DNA of 64,000 nt from Epithemia pelagica (taxonomy: Eukaryota > Bacillariophyta > Bacillariophyceae > Surirellales > Surirellaceae). Where the stretch lies: contig OX337232.1 in the NCBI GenBank assembly GCA_946965045.2, positions 62,001 to 126,000 of the forward strand. Reading direction: 5' to 3'. The position numbers were made by a program, and so were the translations under genes. Of the stretch, positions 19,152-28,996 are shown one piece after another; the stretch's first letter is position 1; the number at the start of each line of letters is the position of its first letter. The notes beneath the pieces were generated by a model. That model worked only from the letters and a program-made list of their open reading frames with translations. It did no database searches and was not told the origin of the DNA.

Positions 19152-20063
19152 TTACTTGTCATATTTATCCAAACTGATTTTGAAGACACTGGAATACGAG
19201 CCATTTCTTTCGATGGATTTGTAAGTCAAGCCAAAGAACGCTAGACAGTCTTGGAAATACGGTTCCAACTTCAACTTGCCTTTTGCTTCCTTGTACATAA
19301 TGGCTTTGAGTACTTCTTCCGAGATGTGTTGGTCGTCCGCGTTTTCATGGGCTGATAGCTCCAATTTGAGTTTCTTACTGTTCTTGTATTTTTGAAACAT
19401 ATGGAGAGCCAGATCCAGGCACTTACGCTTGTACTTGAGATCTTCTTGCTCCTGTTCCATCTCCTTGACACGCTCTTGGTGGCGTTGCTCCAAGGAATAG
19501 AGATATTCTACCGAATCCACAACGGAGAATCCAGATTCATTGGCTGGAAAGGGAGAGACCTGAATGGCATTGGACAAGACATGATTGGTATTATCAAAAC
19601 CGTAAAATCCAAATTCAGTCAAAAGTGATTCTTTGGTCACGACCGAACTCTTGTAAGGAAGGATCACTTTTCCGTTGCGCATGTAGTCCAAAATATAGGT
19701 AAATCGACCGCCATCCCGGTTAATCGAAATAGGATCACGATTGCTAGCTGTAGCTTTCCGGGAGATTTCTGGATCTATATGCTTTCCGGAAGAATCTTGC
19801 GCAGACTGGAGACGGATATCTCTGTGAGATGACGGTCCATGTTTGTCGGCCGCCGCCAGTTGCGTGAGCTTTGACTGTGGAAATCGATCCAACAGCGCTT
19901 CAGGAACGTCATAGGTTGTCCCTCCCACCAAGAAGGAAATACTGCGAACATAAGGACGGCGTCCGAGCAAAAAGGAAATGCTACGAGAAGCGGACCGGCT
20001 ACAACTCCAATTCATTCTTGCCAGTCTTAGGGCATGACAAACACCACTGAAAATTTTTGGCAT
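19152..20063 (-). CDS. BTB/KCTD-like protein
   Basis: 303 residues, ATG at 20063. A basic, serine/arginine-rich leader of about 40 residues with no acidic residue (KIFSGVCHALRLARMNWSCS) resembles a mitochondrial presequence. The BTB fold follows: SISFLVGGTTYDVPEALLDR then FPQSKLTQLAAA (41-72), a 35-residue spacer, and PISINRDGGRFTYILDYMRN then GKVILP (111-136). Then VTKESLLTEFGFYGF, a charged coiled-coil-like stretch (LEQRHQERVKEMEQEQEDLK), the helix YKRKCLDLALHMFQKYK and the terminal YFQDCLAFFGLTYKSI. A 7-residue echo, RSISFL(L/V)G, occurs just before and at the BTB start, suggesting a small internal duplication. No clear upstream box was found before this gene. Confidence 0.88.
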   Translation of the reverse strand: MPKIFSGVCHALRLARMNWSCSRSASRSISFLLGRRPYVRSISFLVGGTTYDVPEALLDRFPQSKLTQLAAADKHGPSSHRDIRLQSAQDSSGKHIDPEISRKATASNRDPISINRDGGRFTYILDYMRNGKVILPYKSSVVTKESLLTEFGFYGFDNTNHVLSNAIQVSPFPANESGFSVVDSVEYLYSLEQRHQERVKEMEQEQEDLKYKRKCLDLALHMFQKYKNSKKLKLELSAHENADDQHISEEVLKAIMYKEAKGKLKLEPYFQDCLAFFGLTYKSIERNGSYSSVFKISLDKYDK

Positions 20064-20127
20064 GCTTTTGTCTTGCTAACGAACCACCAATTTATGGTTT
20101 GTCGCTTCCTGTCCATTCCCCTCATCT

Positions 20128-20510
20128 GTGGAAAGTCACGCTCGTGCTTCTTTCCTCGCTACACGCTCGTGTGGATCGTCGGTTGGCTCCACGTACGACT
20201 CACTCCTCCACGGTTTCTTTGACGACCACAGCACCTCTATTAGTTGCTCACTGCAAGTGCTGGAACGAAACATTGCGACACGTCATCCAGTTCACGATCG
20301 TACATGGTTCGTAGGCTTCCGAGGCGACGGCTATCACACACACACGGTGTGTGAGTGAACGACCGACACGGTCCACCCCGAATCCCTATTGTTGATTGCC
20401 GGAAGAGAAGAGTGAGAGAAGTCGTCTCCGTCGGCGTGCCTGCGAGCCATTCAGGTCGCATGCGATTCACGGTCTGCTACCAGCTTTCGATTCGCACCGA
20501 GAGATCCTAA
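20128..20510 (+). repeat. Segmental duplication downstream of a BTB gene, copy 1
   Basis: Shares long runs with 23860-24200 (CACGCTCGTGCTTCTTTCCT, GGCTCCACGTACGACTCACT). Both copies lie 3' of double-BTB genes and are part of a larger duplicated unit. They include a copy of the dispersed GAGCCATT repeat. Confidence 0.85.
20410..20490 (+). repeat. Dispersed repeat copy (GAGCCATT core)
   Basis: GTCTCCGTCGGCGTGCCTGC followed by GAGCCATTC. One of eight copies in this window (also near 24120, 27440, 31010, 47850, 51800, 56310, 61700). Confidence 0.8.
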
Positions 20511-20717
20511 TCCATGATAAAGATAGAGGAATGTAATATAGGCATCGGTCTATCGGAACATCGGAACCTCGCCTGGATTACCAAACATGAATGCGTATAT
20601 CGAAGCTGACTTTCTGGTGACGGCTCTACTACTGCACTGACACGATACTCGTATCCAGAGCTAGGAATCACGACCGACACCTTTCAGTATCCATCAAGTC
20701 GGTTTCCAAGTGGATTC

Positions 20718-21896
20718 TTAGTACGGGTCGAGAATAATCTCCACCTCAACTTCAATGTGGTCGTGCCAGTAACAGATCTCCTTGTATTTAAGACCAAATG
20801 GAGCCAACGACTCTTGATACAACGACGACTTTTGCTCATCTTCCAACTGATGCTCCAACATGATTTCTTTGAGTTGGTCGTATATTTCTGGATGATCCCT
20901 GCGACAACACAGAACTATCCCATCCTCGCAATTTTCAAATAGAAAAAGAGCCACGCGAAGGTAATTCAACTTGTGATCGATAGTCTTTGCTTCTTTTGGA
21001 TTCTTTTTTTTTGCTTCCATCAAGTCATGAATCCGCTGGAGTTGTTCATGTTGAAGGTCCTTCAAGTATTGTTCAGCGTGAAGCTTATGACCATGCATCT
21101 TTCTGAGCACTAGCCAATAAGGAATACCCCAAACCAAGGCATTGCCTGTACGAATTTGAGTATCATCAAAATCAAAGCTTTGGAATACCTTCGACAAGGA
21201 TTCTTTGGTAACATGGCTCTTGTACGGAAGACTGACTTTACCATGATGCATAAAGTCCACAAGGAAACGAAAATGGATCAAATCAACGTTGATCGTAATA
21301 GGCTTGTCGTCGTATGTGTGAACTTTTTCGTCTATCCGGCGCCACTTAGCCTCTTTCGTTAGCCAGCAATGAGGAAACTCGTCAAGCAGTGTTTGTGGCA
21401 TATTCACACAGAGTCCTTCGACCAAAAACGGGACAGTGTTACTGTTGAAGGTCCAAAATTTGGATTGCCCTTCTGCTGGTGAGGGTTCGGTAATACAAGT
21501 CTCGGTCCAATTTTCCTTATCATCGATCCGAAACCTCTTCCTAACCTTCAACAAGGACTGTGGGGTGACTTGGTTCTTGGGCGGAAGAATGACTTTCTCG
21601 TCTCGCATATACTTCACAAGGCAACGAAAATGGTTCAGATCCACGTCAATCGCAATAGGCTCGTCTTCTTCTTCTGCTGGGCGTTCTGCACTAGCAAGTT
21701 TGGCCAGCTTGGTATCGGGAAACTTGTCCAGGAGCTTTTGTGGCACATTCACAGAGAGTCCTTCCACCAAAAACGGAACGCTCTGACGGCGAGGCATAAT
21801 GACTTCACCATTCCCAGACAGATCTGAATCCAGCTGCTGGAACAGAAAAGTGCTCGACCACCCGAGCATTAGTCCTCTCACAAACATCAAGATCAT
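20718..21896 (-). CDS. Protein with two BTB/KCTD-like units
   Basis: 392 residues from ATG 21896. The frame is open to 22202, but an upstream box lies at 21988-22001, 92 bases before 21896, and the leader MILMFVRGLMLGW resembles the start of the gene at 28046-28996; I therefore prefer the internal ATG. Unit 1 (about 40-120): VPFLVEGLSVNVPQKLLDKF, PDTKLAKLA, PIAIDVDLNHFRCLVKYMRD, EKVILP. Unit 2 (about 155-240): VPFLVEGLCVNMPQTLLDEF, PITINVDLIHFRFLVDFMHH, GKVSLPYKSHVTKESLSKVF. The central helix is weaker here (LNYLRVALFLFENCE). The terminal motif is YQESLAPFGLKYKEI. Close paralog of 24423-25658. Function unknown; two BTB units in one chain could act as a built-in dimer (inference). Confidence 0.88.
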   Translation of the reverse strand: MILMFVRGLMLGWSSTFLFQQLDSDLSGNGEVIMPRRQSVPFLVEGLSVNVPQKLLDKFPDTKLAKLASAERPAEEEDEPIAIDVDLNHFRCLVKYMRDEKVILPPKNQVTPQSLLKVRKRFRIDDKENWTETCITEPSPAEGQSKFWTFNSNTVPFLVEGLCVNMPQTLLDEFPHCWLTKEAKWRRIDEKVHTYDDKPITINVDLIHFRFLVDFMHHGKVSLPYKSHVTKESLSKVFQSFDFDDTQIRTGNALVWGIPYWLVLRKMHGHKLHAEQYLKDLQHEQLQRIHDLMEAKKKNPKEAKTIDHKLNYLRVALFLFENCEDGIVLCCRRDHPEIYDQLKEIMLEHQLEDEQKSSLYQESLAPFGLKYKEICYWHDHIEVEVEIILDPY

Positions 21897-21987
21897 GGTC
21901 TCGTGTCTCTTCTTTCTCTTCTTGCACTCCAGTCTTTCCGGGTAAGGAGCTTTTTGTGAGTGGCAGCGTTTGGTACCGGGATCGACA

Positions 21988-22001
21988 TTTACCTCAAAAC
22001 C
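21988..22001 (-). promoter_or_regulatory. Upstream box that decides the start of the double-BTB gene
   Basis: TTTACCTCAAAACC on plus, which is GGTTTTGAGGTAAA on the gene strand. It matches the family box and sits 92 bases before ATG 21896, the same spacing as in other members. Confidence 0.55.
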
Positions 22002-22477
22002 CAAAATGCCGCCGTGCGGGTTTTCGTGGTCCGCGTCCAAAACTGTCCCATCTCGTTGTGGGTACGGACGATTGACGGACGACCTGTGTGTATTAGCGTC
22101 TCGCATTTGGGGGCTGGGGGGGGTCACGCACTTTGGGGGAGGGGCCATAACGGCGAAACACCATGGTAGGCTGCCGCAAACACAAAAACAAAGGCACACC
22201 AACGCCTCTATACAAGCGCGCCAGTAGACACGTCAGAAGCGAAGCATCGTCCAACAAAGCTGAAGCGAACTCAATTGATGGAAACCACGGTCGTGTTCAG
22301 GCTCCGGGATTGGAGGTTCAACGATTCACACTTGGTGAGACCTCTAGGAGAAGGAAAACTTGGCTGTTAAACAACATTGTTTCGACTACTACAGTCAACA
22401 AAGGAACTTGCCCAGTGCTTACGCTTGGAATACAAACCAAGCTCTTTCAATATTCACTCAAGCAACTTTCGGAGGTT

Positions 22478-23388
22478 TTACATTTGCTGCAACACAACCT
22501 TGATTCCATCTCCAGATTCTTCATGATACATGTCCTTGTACTCCAAACCAAATAACGCGAGGCACTTTTGATGGTACTCTTTCAGTTTCCAGAATACGCA
22601 GTAAGTTCCCATCAAATCGTTTTCAGTGGACCACTTTGCAATGTCGGAACTTGGGGAAACATTCCATAGGATCGTGTCGAGTGCCTGATAGATGGCCTTG
22701 TTCTCGCTCGTCACCGTCATATCAAATAGCTTGGTCTTTCGTTGTTCCTGAAATAGGTACAGCGCCGCGTCCATACACCGTTTCTTGTACTCAATCATGG
22801 CTCCTTCCTTTTCATTCTGGACACGTTCCTGCTCAAGTACCAACAGACGTGAATCATGTAGTTCTTCGAGAAAACCTTGGTTTTTCGCCCCATGCGGCAA
22901 TGAACAGATTAATTCCTGGATTGTGTCGACATATTTCTCAATTTTGTGAGTGCGAGACTGGAAAGTATAATCATCCACATTGTCTTGGTTTGTGAACCCT
23001 AACGACTTCATAGTCTTTTGCAACGTCTTTTTCTTGACATGCGGGGGAAGCTCCACGCCGAGATTGCGCATATAGTCCAAAATAAAGAAAACTGGACCTG
23101 GCCGACTTCCAGCTTATACGGAGCAGGATTCTTTCCCTGCAAAGCTGCGAACACTGATGATGGGGATGACGCGAGCGTGGCAAGCTTGGTGTTGGGAAAA
23201 CGGTTCACTAAGGACTTAGGCACATCAATGGTTCGTCCGTTCGCGAGAAACGCAATGCCTCGATGGAGTCCAGCAGCGCTAGTACCCAGCAGACTTGTAG
23301 TTGTTGTACTAGTCCGTTGCGGATACTTAGTACGAACCAGATTCCAAAGAAGAGTGCTTCGCATCATCGTCTTCAAAACCAAAATCAA
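22478..23388 (-). pseudogene. BTB/KCTD-like gene broken by one frameshift
   Basis: Two minus-strand frames make up one gene. The upstream frame (ATG 23388, or the MMRSTLLWN start at 23367) has the leader NLVRTKYPQRTSTTTTSLLG and BTB strand IAFLANGRTIDVPKSLVNRF, PNTKLATLA. The downstream frame resumes with ILDYMRNLGVELP and continues through KKRCMDAALYLFQEQRK to the terminal YHQKCLALFGLEYKDM. The switch lies near 23083-23090, in a T-rich stretch of the gene strand. A single missing base there would explain it; no splice signals fit. The gene may be recently dead, or the lesion may be a sequencing error. The leader is shared almost exactly with 24423-25658. Confidence 0.85.
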
Positions 23389-23859
23389 TAGCCGTTGCCT
23401 GGACTTGAGATTTGTGGCATCCTCCAGATTTGTGGGCTGCTCAGGGATACTGTGGTGGTGCGAGAGTTTTTGTGATTGGATGCGACAGATGGTTCACTGG
23501 CAAAAAAACTGTTTGAGGGATGGTGACTGTATGTATGGTTCCGCGCGACGCCTCTTCGCTCCGTGTCCTGATACAACCAACAACACAGTGTCAAGTCATC
23601 ACGCCCCATCACATGAACGTTTTGCTACTCGACAGGTGAGGACGACGTCCGTTCTGGTGTTTCTATGCGTCTGCGCGCCGTGGGATGAAAGCGTGGTGGT
23701 TTCTGTTCACCGACGCACCGTAAGGTACGCCACACGCTCTCTCTTCTATTCCAGTTCCGGTCCACCGAGTGGAACTAGATTCGCTATACCTGCCTTTAGG
23801 TGTGCCGGATCGAGGAACTTTTTTTCCCTTCACACCGAATAGTTCTACCTGTATCTGTG

Positions 23860-24200
23860 GAAATTCACGCTCGTGCTTCTTTCCTCGCTACACGCTCGTG
23901 TGGATTGGTGGTTGGCTCCACGTACGACTCACTCCTCCACGGTTTCTTTGACGACTACAGCACCTCTATTTGTTGCTCACTGTAAGTGCTGGAACGAAAT
24001 ACATCATCCAGTTCACGATCGTAAATGGTTCGTACGGGGGACGGCCTCACATCACGCACACATGGTCTGTGAGTCCACTCCCCGATCAGTGTTGATTGCC
24101 GGAAGAGAAGAGTGAGAGAAGTCGTCTCCGTCGGCGTGCCTGCGAGCCATTGTGGTCGCATGCGATTCACGGTCTGTTACCAGCTTTCGAGTCGCGCCGA
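23860..24200 (+). repeat. Segmental duplication downstream of a BTB gene, copy 2
   Basis: Partner of 20128-20510; includes a dispersed-repeat copy at about 24110-24150 (GTCTCCGTCGGCGTGCCTGC, GAGCCATTG). Confidence 0.85.
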
Positions 24201-24422
24201 GGGAGAAATCCTAATCAGAGGAATATCATAATAAAGGCATCGGTCTATCGGAACATCGGAACCTCGCCTGGAATAAAACGTATTACCAAACATGAATGCG
24301 TACATCGAAGCTGACGTTTTGGTGACGGCGATACTACTGCACTGACACAATACTCGTATCCAGAGGTAGGAATCACGGCCGAAACCTTTCTGTATCGATC
24401 AAGTCCGTTTCCAAGTGAATGA

Positions 24423-25658
24423 TTAGTGCGGGTCGACAAGAATCTCCAACTGAACTTCAATGTGGTCGTCCCAGTAACAGATCTCACTGTATTTAAGACC
24501 AAATGGAGCCAACGACTCTTGATACAACGATGACTTTTGCTCATCTTCCAACTGATGCTCCAACATGATTTCTTTGAGTTGATCGTATATATCTGGATGA
24601 TCCCTGCGACAACACAGAACTTTCATATGCTCCTGATACCATGGTAACGACCATTCTTGAAATACAAAAAGAGCCACTCGAAGGCGATTCAACTTGTAAT
24701 CGATAGTCTCTGCTTCTTTTTTATTCACTTTTCTGGTTGCCATCAAGTCATGAATCCGCTGGCGTTGTTCATCTTCAAGGTCCTTCAAGTATTGTCTCGC
24801 GTGAAGATTGTGACCATCCATGTTTTTGAGTAGCATCCAATAGGGCACACCCGAAACTAAAGCATTGCCTGTACGAATTTGAGTATCATCAAAATCAAAG
24901 CTTTGGAATACCTTCGACAAAGATTCTTTGGTAACATGACTCTTGTATGGAAGTCTGACTTGACCATGATGCATGTAGTCCACAAGGAAACGAAAATGGA
25001 TCATATCAACGTCAAGCGCAATGGGCTTGTTGACGTTTCTGTCGCGCCGCAACCATGCATCTGTCGTTAGCCTGCAATCAGGAAACTCGTCAAGCAACGT
25101 TTGTGGCACATTCACACAGAGTCCTTCGACCAAAAACGGGACAGTGCTACAGTTGGTGGTCCAGAAATTCCTCTCTTCTTCTTCCAGAGACGGTTTGGTA
25201 TTACAATTGTCGGTCCAATTTTCCGTTTCATCAATGTCAAATCTCTTCATGACCTTCAACAAGGACTTTGGAGTGACTTTGTGCTTGGGCGGAAGAACGA
25301 CTTTCTCATCTCGCATATACCTCACAAGGCAACGAAAATGGTTCAGATCCACGTCAATCGCAATAGGCTCGTCTTCTTCTTCTGCCGGGCGTTTCGTGCT
25401 AGCAAGTTTGGCAAGCTTGGTATCGGGAAACTTGTCGAGGAGCTTTTGTGGCACATTCACAAAGAGTCCTTCCACCAAAAACGGAACGTTCTGACGAGGC
25501 AAAATGACTTCACCAACGGTTCGTCCTTTCACGAGAAACGCACTACCTCGATGGAATCCAGCAGCACTGGTACCCAGCAGACTTGTAGTTGTTGTACTAG
25601 TCCGTTGCGGATACTTAGTACGAACCTGATTCCAAAGAAGGGCGCTGCGGAACATCAT
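24423..25658 (-). CDS. Chimeric protein with two BTB/KCTD-like units
   Basis: 411 residues, ATG 25658. The leader (MMFRSALLWNQVRTKYPQRT, then STTTTSLLGTSAAGFHRGSA) is that of the broken gene at 22478-23388 and includes the first strand of its BTB (FLVKGRTVG). The sequence then jumps to EVILPRQNVPFLVEGLFVNV, which is the double-BTB type of 20718-21896. Unit 1: VPFLVEGLFVNVPQKLLDKF ... IAIDVDLNHFRCLVRYMRDE. Unit 2: VPFLVEGLCVNVPQTLLDEF ... IALDVDMIHFRFLVDYMHHG. Then a central helix (LNRLRVALFVFQEW) and YQESLAPFGLKYSEI. It looks like the product of unequal recombination between two paralogs. The leader has basic residues and no acidic ones, as in mitochondrial presequences. Confidence 0.88.
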   Translation of the reverse strand: MMFRSALLWNQVRTKYPQRTSTTTTSLLGTSAAGFHRGSAFLVKGRTVGEVILPRQNVPFLVEGLFVNVPQKLLDKFPDTKLAKLASTKRPAEEEDEPIAIDVDLNHFRCLVRYMRDEKVVLPPKHKVTPKSLLKVMKRFDIDETENWTDNCNTKPSLEEEERNFWTTNCSTVPFLVEGLCVNVPQTLLDEFPDCRLTTDAWLRRDRNVNKPIALDVDMIHFRFLVDYMHHGQVRLPYKSHVTKESLSKVFQSFDFDDTQIRTGNALVSGVPYWMLLKNMDGHNLHARQYLKDLEDEQRQRIHDLMATRKVNKKEAETIDYKLNRLRVALFVFQEWSLPWYQEHMKVLCCRRDHPDIYDQLKEIMLEHQLEDEQKSSLYQESLAPFGLKYSEICYWDDHIEVQLEILVDPH

Positions 25659-28045
25659 TTCAAAACCAAAACCACTAGCCGTTGCCTGGACTTGAGATTT
25701 GTGGCATCCTCCAGTGGGCTGCTCAGGGATACTGTGCTGGTGCGAGAGTTTTTGTGATTGGATGCGACAGATGGCTCACTGGCAAAAAGAAACTGTTTGA
25801 GGGATGGTGACTGTATGGTTCCGCGCGACGCCTCTTCGCTCCGTGTCCTGATACAACCAACAACACAGTGTCATGTCATCACGCCCCATCACGAACGCTT
25901 GTCGTGTCCACTACTCCGCAGGTTGGGGTCGTCCGTTCTGGTGTTTATATGCGTCTGCGCGCCGTGGGATGAGAGCGTGATGGTTTCTGTTTGCCGACGC
26001 ACCCTACGCAACACGCTGTCTCTTCTATTCTGGTTTCGGTCCACCGAGTGGAACACAATTCGCTACCTGACTAATAATAGGTGTGCCGGATCGAGGACCG
26101 GTTTTTTTCTTCACACCGAAACGTTGTACCAGCATCCTCGGGTTGGTGTGCCCTTTGTTTGTCGCAGCCACAGAGTCCCATCTCGGTACACAGGCAAAAG
26201 GAAGAAAGTATAGACGTGATAAACGTGTGCGCAATATATTTTTGCAGAGTTGTTGCACACCGCGTCTCAACAGGACCGACTATTCTTTTTGTAGATTCCA
26301 CCGGTAGTAGCATGGCTCGTTTCAATGGTTTCCATTGAAAAATTCGCTCCATGGGAGGATGCCACTGTCGTTCCATCACAAAACACGCTTGTTCTTCCTC
26401 GTCGACATTATGTTTTGGACTGGGCACAGTGCTCCATGATGTTGTCTGCTTGGTGTACGAGAAGACCACCAGCGTTCCCTTTCCGGAATCGTTCCGTCTC
26501 GATCGGACTGTTGTTCTGGATTCGGTAGTTTGCAAAACGTAGTCCCAACGTATTACGCGAGTCAAATGCGTTTGGATCGTCCTCGTCACTCGTCGTATTC
26601 TTGTCCTCGTTCCGAGAGTTATCATCGGACTCCAATGGTTGTGCGCTGGTCTTGTGTGGAATTTTCGGACTGGGCCGCAACCCCTCGAACGAGAGATGGT
26701 GGTTGTGCTTGTTTGGTTGTGGCTGATTCGGCAACCGACGACAAGAGGGTTGCATCGTCGTCACTTTTGCTGTGATATGAAATAAGAAGAATGGGGATTG
26801 TGCAAAATCACTCTTTGTAATGGCCTTGTCGGTCGTTCCTGTCGTCGACACTGGACACACACGGACATAACAAAGAATTACTTTTTCATCCAATGTGCCA
26901 TTCTCGTCGTCCTGTGTGAGACAGAGATGCCTGATTGGACGACCCTCGTGTGATTTGCGCCAGGAATCAAACTCTGGAATCCACAAAATTGTCTCTCATT
27001 GCAAAATCGAGAGGGGGTCCCCTCAAAAAGACTGAGAGTTTCTTTTCGACGATTGGCACCCGCAATTTCTCAAGTCATACGTTGTATAGTCTCGATCGAT
27101 CGATGGGGACCGAGACGAGCCGCCGCAAACCCTGCCATTCCACAAACGGAAAGTGTTGCGCTTCTCGTAGGAATGGTCTGTATAAGAGAAAAAAAGAGAG
27201 AGGGAGAGAGTTCTTTTGGGCTCTCCATCCTATATAGCTCATATGGAAACGACAGCAAACGAACCTCTCTTGTTGATTGAGGTTTGTCATGAAAGGGACC
27301 CCCTCCCTGATGCGTTGGATTGTCTCTTGTTTCTGGCACACAGAGGATCCAAAACGAGCACTCGTGTGGAACGAATGGAAAAAGGATCAACAAGATTCTT
27401 TTGTGGCCAAGGCAAAAGAGTGTGCGTGGGAGAGTGCGTGTTCCACTCTCGTCTCGGTCGGCGTAACTGCGAGCCATCCATACCGCTCAAAAGATCCGCA
27501 ACATGATGAGTCATGAACGAGACTCGATAATAGGGAAGCTAGCTGTTCCTCTAGTTAGAGACTACTCCCCATGCGAGAATCGATACTATAGCTATGGCTG
27601 GATCTACTACAATGGTTTGGATCGCCATTTCTAAGTTCCTGGATGGTGCAACGGCTTGGAACCACGAAACATGGCGACCAACCATGTCAATAACTCCTCC
27701 TCAAGAAGACCCTCATGACTGTTGGCGTGTCCAGAAGGGATCTACCTAGTTGCTGTTTCCCAAGAACCAACTGGAGGACCGAGTGACTTCCACGAAAACG
27801 CAAGTCACTTTAGATTGGAGTCAATGGTGTTCCAACCAACTGGTCGTTCTTGTCGTTCCATCGTTACGTTTGCGTTATACAAGTGGATGTGATGAAATCT
27901 AGTTACTGTTTCGCAAGAACCCATCCGGAAGATGCGCCAGACCGAGCGAATTCAACGAAAAAGACTTTTGCAACGACAAGATCGCCTTGTCCATAGCTAT
28001 ATTCCATGAACATCCATACTAGGATTTTTTCATTCAAGTCGAGTG
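25659..28045. other. Long intergenic region
   Basis: No gene that I can support. Bases 25680-26110 repeat 23395-23850 (the 5' flank of the broken BTB gene: GTTGCCTGGACTTGAGATTT). A minus-strand frame at 26408-26986 (192 residues, Asn/Pro/Ser-rich) has no recognisable motif. A copy of the dispersed GAGCCATT repeat lies at about 27430-27480. Confidence 0.5.
27430..27480 (+). repeat. Dispersed repeat copy (GAGCCATC variant)
   Basis: CTCGTCTCGGTCGGCGTAAC followed by TGCGAGCCATCC; a diverged copy about 570 bases 3' of the BTB gene at 28046-28996. Confidence 0.65.
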
Positions 28046-28996
28046 TTATGGTTCGGAACGAACCAGGTCGATAATAAAATCTTCCGTGCCCAAGTTGCAC
28101 GAAATTTGATGATATCGTAACCCAAAGACCACCAAGGACTCTTGATGAAACGTCTTATCCTCATCTTGTACCAGTCGATGATCCACCATGATGGCTCGGA
28201 CAAGGCCATAGATTTCTGGATCCGTAGATTTCTTGGGACAGACAATTCTCAATTGGCCCGTCCGTCGGTATTCTTGAAACAAAAACAGTGCCACGCGAAG
28301 GCGACCCACCTTGAATTCAATATTCCGTGCTTCCTTGGGATTTTGTTCTTTTTCAATCATCATTTCCGAAATCCACAAGCGCTGTTCCGCTTCCAGGCCA
28401 TCCAAGTAGTGGATTGCAGTGGGGACCGATACCACCGCCGTGAGCTTCTGGTCCTCGGGTCGCCAGAAATTGCGCATCCTCGCAAACCATCCATTCTGAC
28501 CTTTACTACTAGTAGTACGAACAGTCATATCTGGAAACCCAAAGTCCTTCAACACCTTGGACAATGATTTGTGGGTGACGCGGCTCTTGTAGGGAAGAAG
28601 GACTGGTTCCTGTCGCAGTAAGTTCACAAGGTACCGAAAATGAATCAAATCCACGTCAATTGGAATCGGCTTGTTACTACTACTCACGCCGTTGATTACT
28701 GTTGGGTCATTCTCCTGGTTGTGGCGCTCCTCCAATGCGGCCAGTTTGGCAAGCTTGGTATCCGGAAACCGGTCCAAGAGTGATTGTGGCACATGTACCG
28801 ACAATCCTTCCACGAGAAACGCAATCTCGTCACTGCTGCGAGAACAGACTCCACCCTCAGAATCATCCTCATTGCTACTACACCACAGTGGATTTAAACC
28901 TGTCCCCCGCGGCTGCTGGTGGTGTCCTCGTAGAACCACCATGCTCGTCCACAACAACACTCCTTGCGCAAACACCATGATCGAAATTTTCCTCAT
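28046..28996 (-). CDS. BTB/KCTD-like protein
   Basis: 316 residues, ATG 28996 (MRKISIMVFAQGVLLWTSMV). After a leader and an acidic serine stretch comes the BTB core: IAFLVEGLSVHVPQSLLDRF, PDTKLAKLA, then IPIDVDLIHFRYLVNLLRQE and PVLLPYKSRVTHKSLSKVLK. The usual DYMRNGK is changed to NLLRQEP, so the turn before the last strand differs. The central helix is VGRLRVALFLFQEYRR and the terminal motif FHQESLVVFGLRYHQI. A weak form of the upstream box (TCACCTCAAAGTCT on plus, 29073) lies 77 bases before the start. It is the last minus-strand member before the orientation of the array flips. Confidence 0.88.
   Translation of the reverse strand: MRKISIMVFAQGVLLWTSMVVLRGHHQQPRGTGLNPLWCSSNEDDSEGGVCSRSSDEIAFLVEGLSVHVPQSLLDRFPDTKLAKLAALEERHNQENDPTVINGVSSSNKPIPIDVDLIHFRYLVNLLRQEPVLLPYKSRVTHKSLSKVLKDFGFPDMTVRTTSSKGQNGWFARMRNFWRPEDQKLTAVVSVPTAIHYLDGLEAEQRLWISEMMIEKEQNPKEARNIEFKVGRLRVALFLFQEYRRTGQLRIVCPKKSTDPEIYGLVRAIMVDHRLVQDEDKTFHQESLVVFGLRYHQISCNLGTEDFIIDLVRSEP

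Noticed and set aside
21897-22202. N-terminal extension of the double-BTB gene up to an ATG at 22202
   Set aside because: The extension is Cys/Pro-rich, not shared by relatives, and crosses the family upstream box at 21988; the ATG at 21896 fits better.
26408-26986. 192-codon minus-strand frame, Asn/Pro/Ser-rich
   Set aside because: No motif, no upstream box and no relative in the window; could be chance. Left uncalled.
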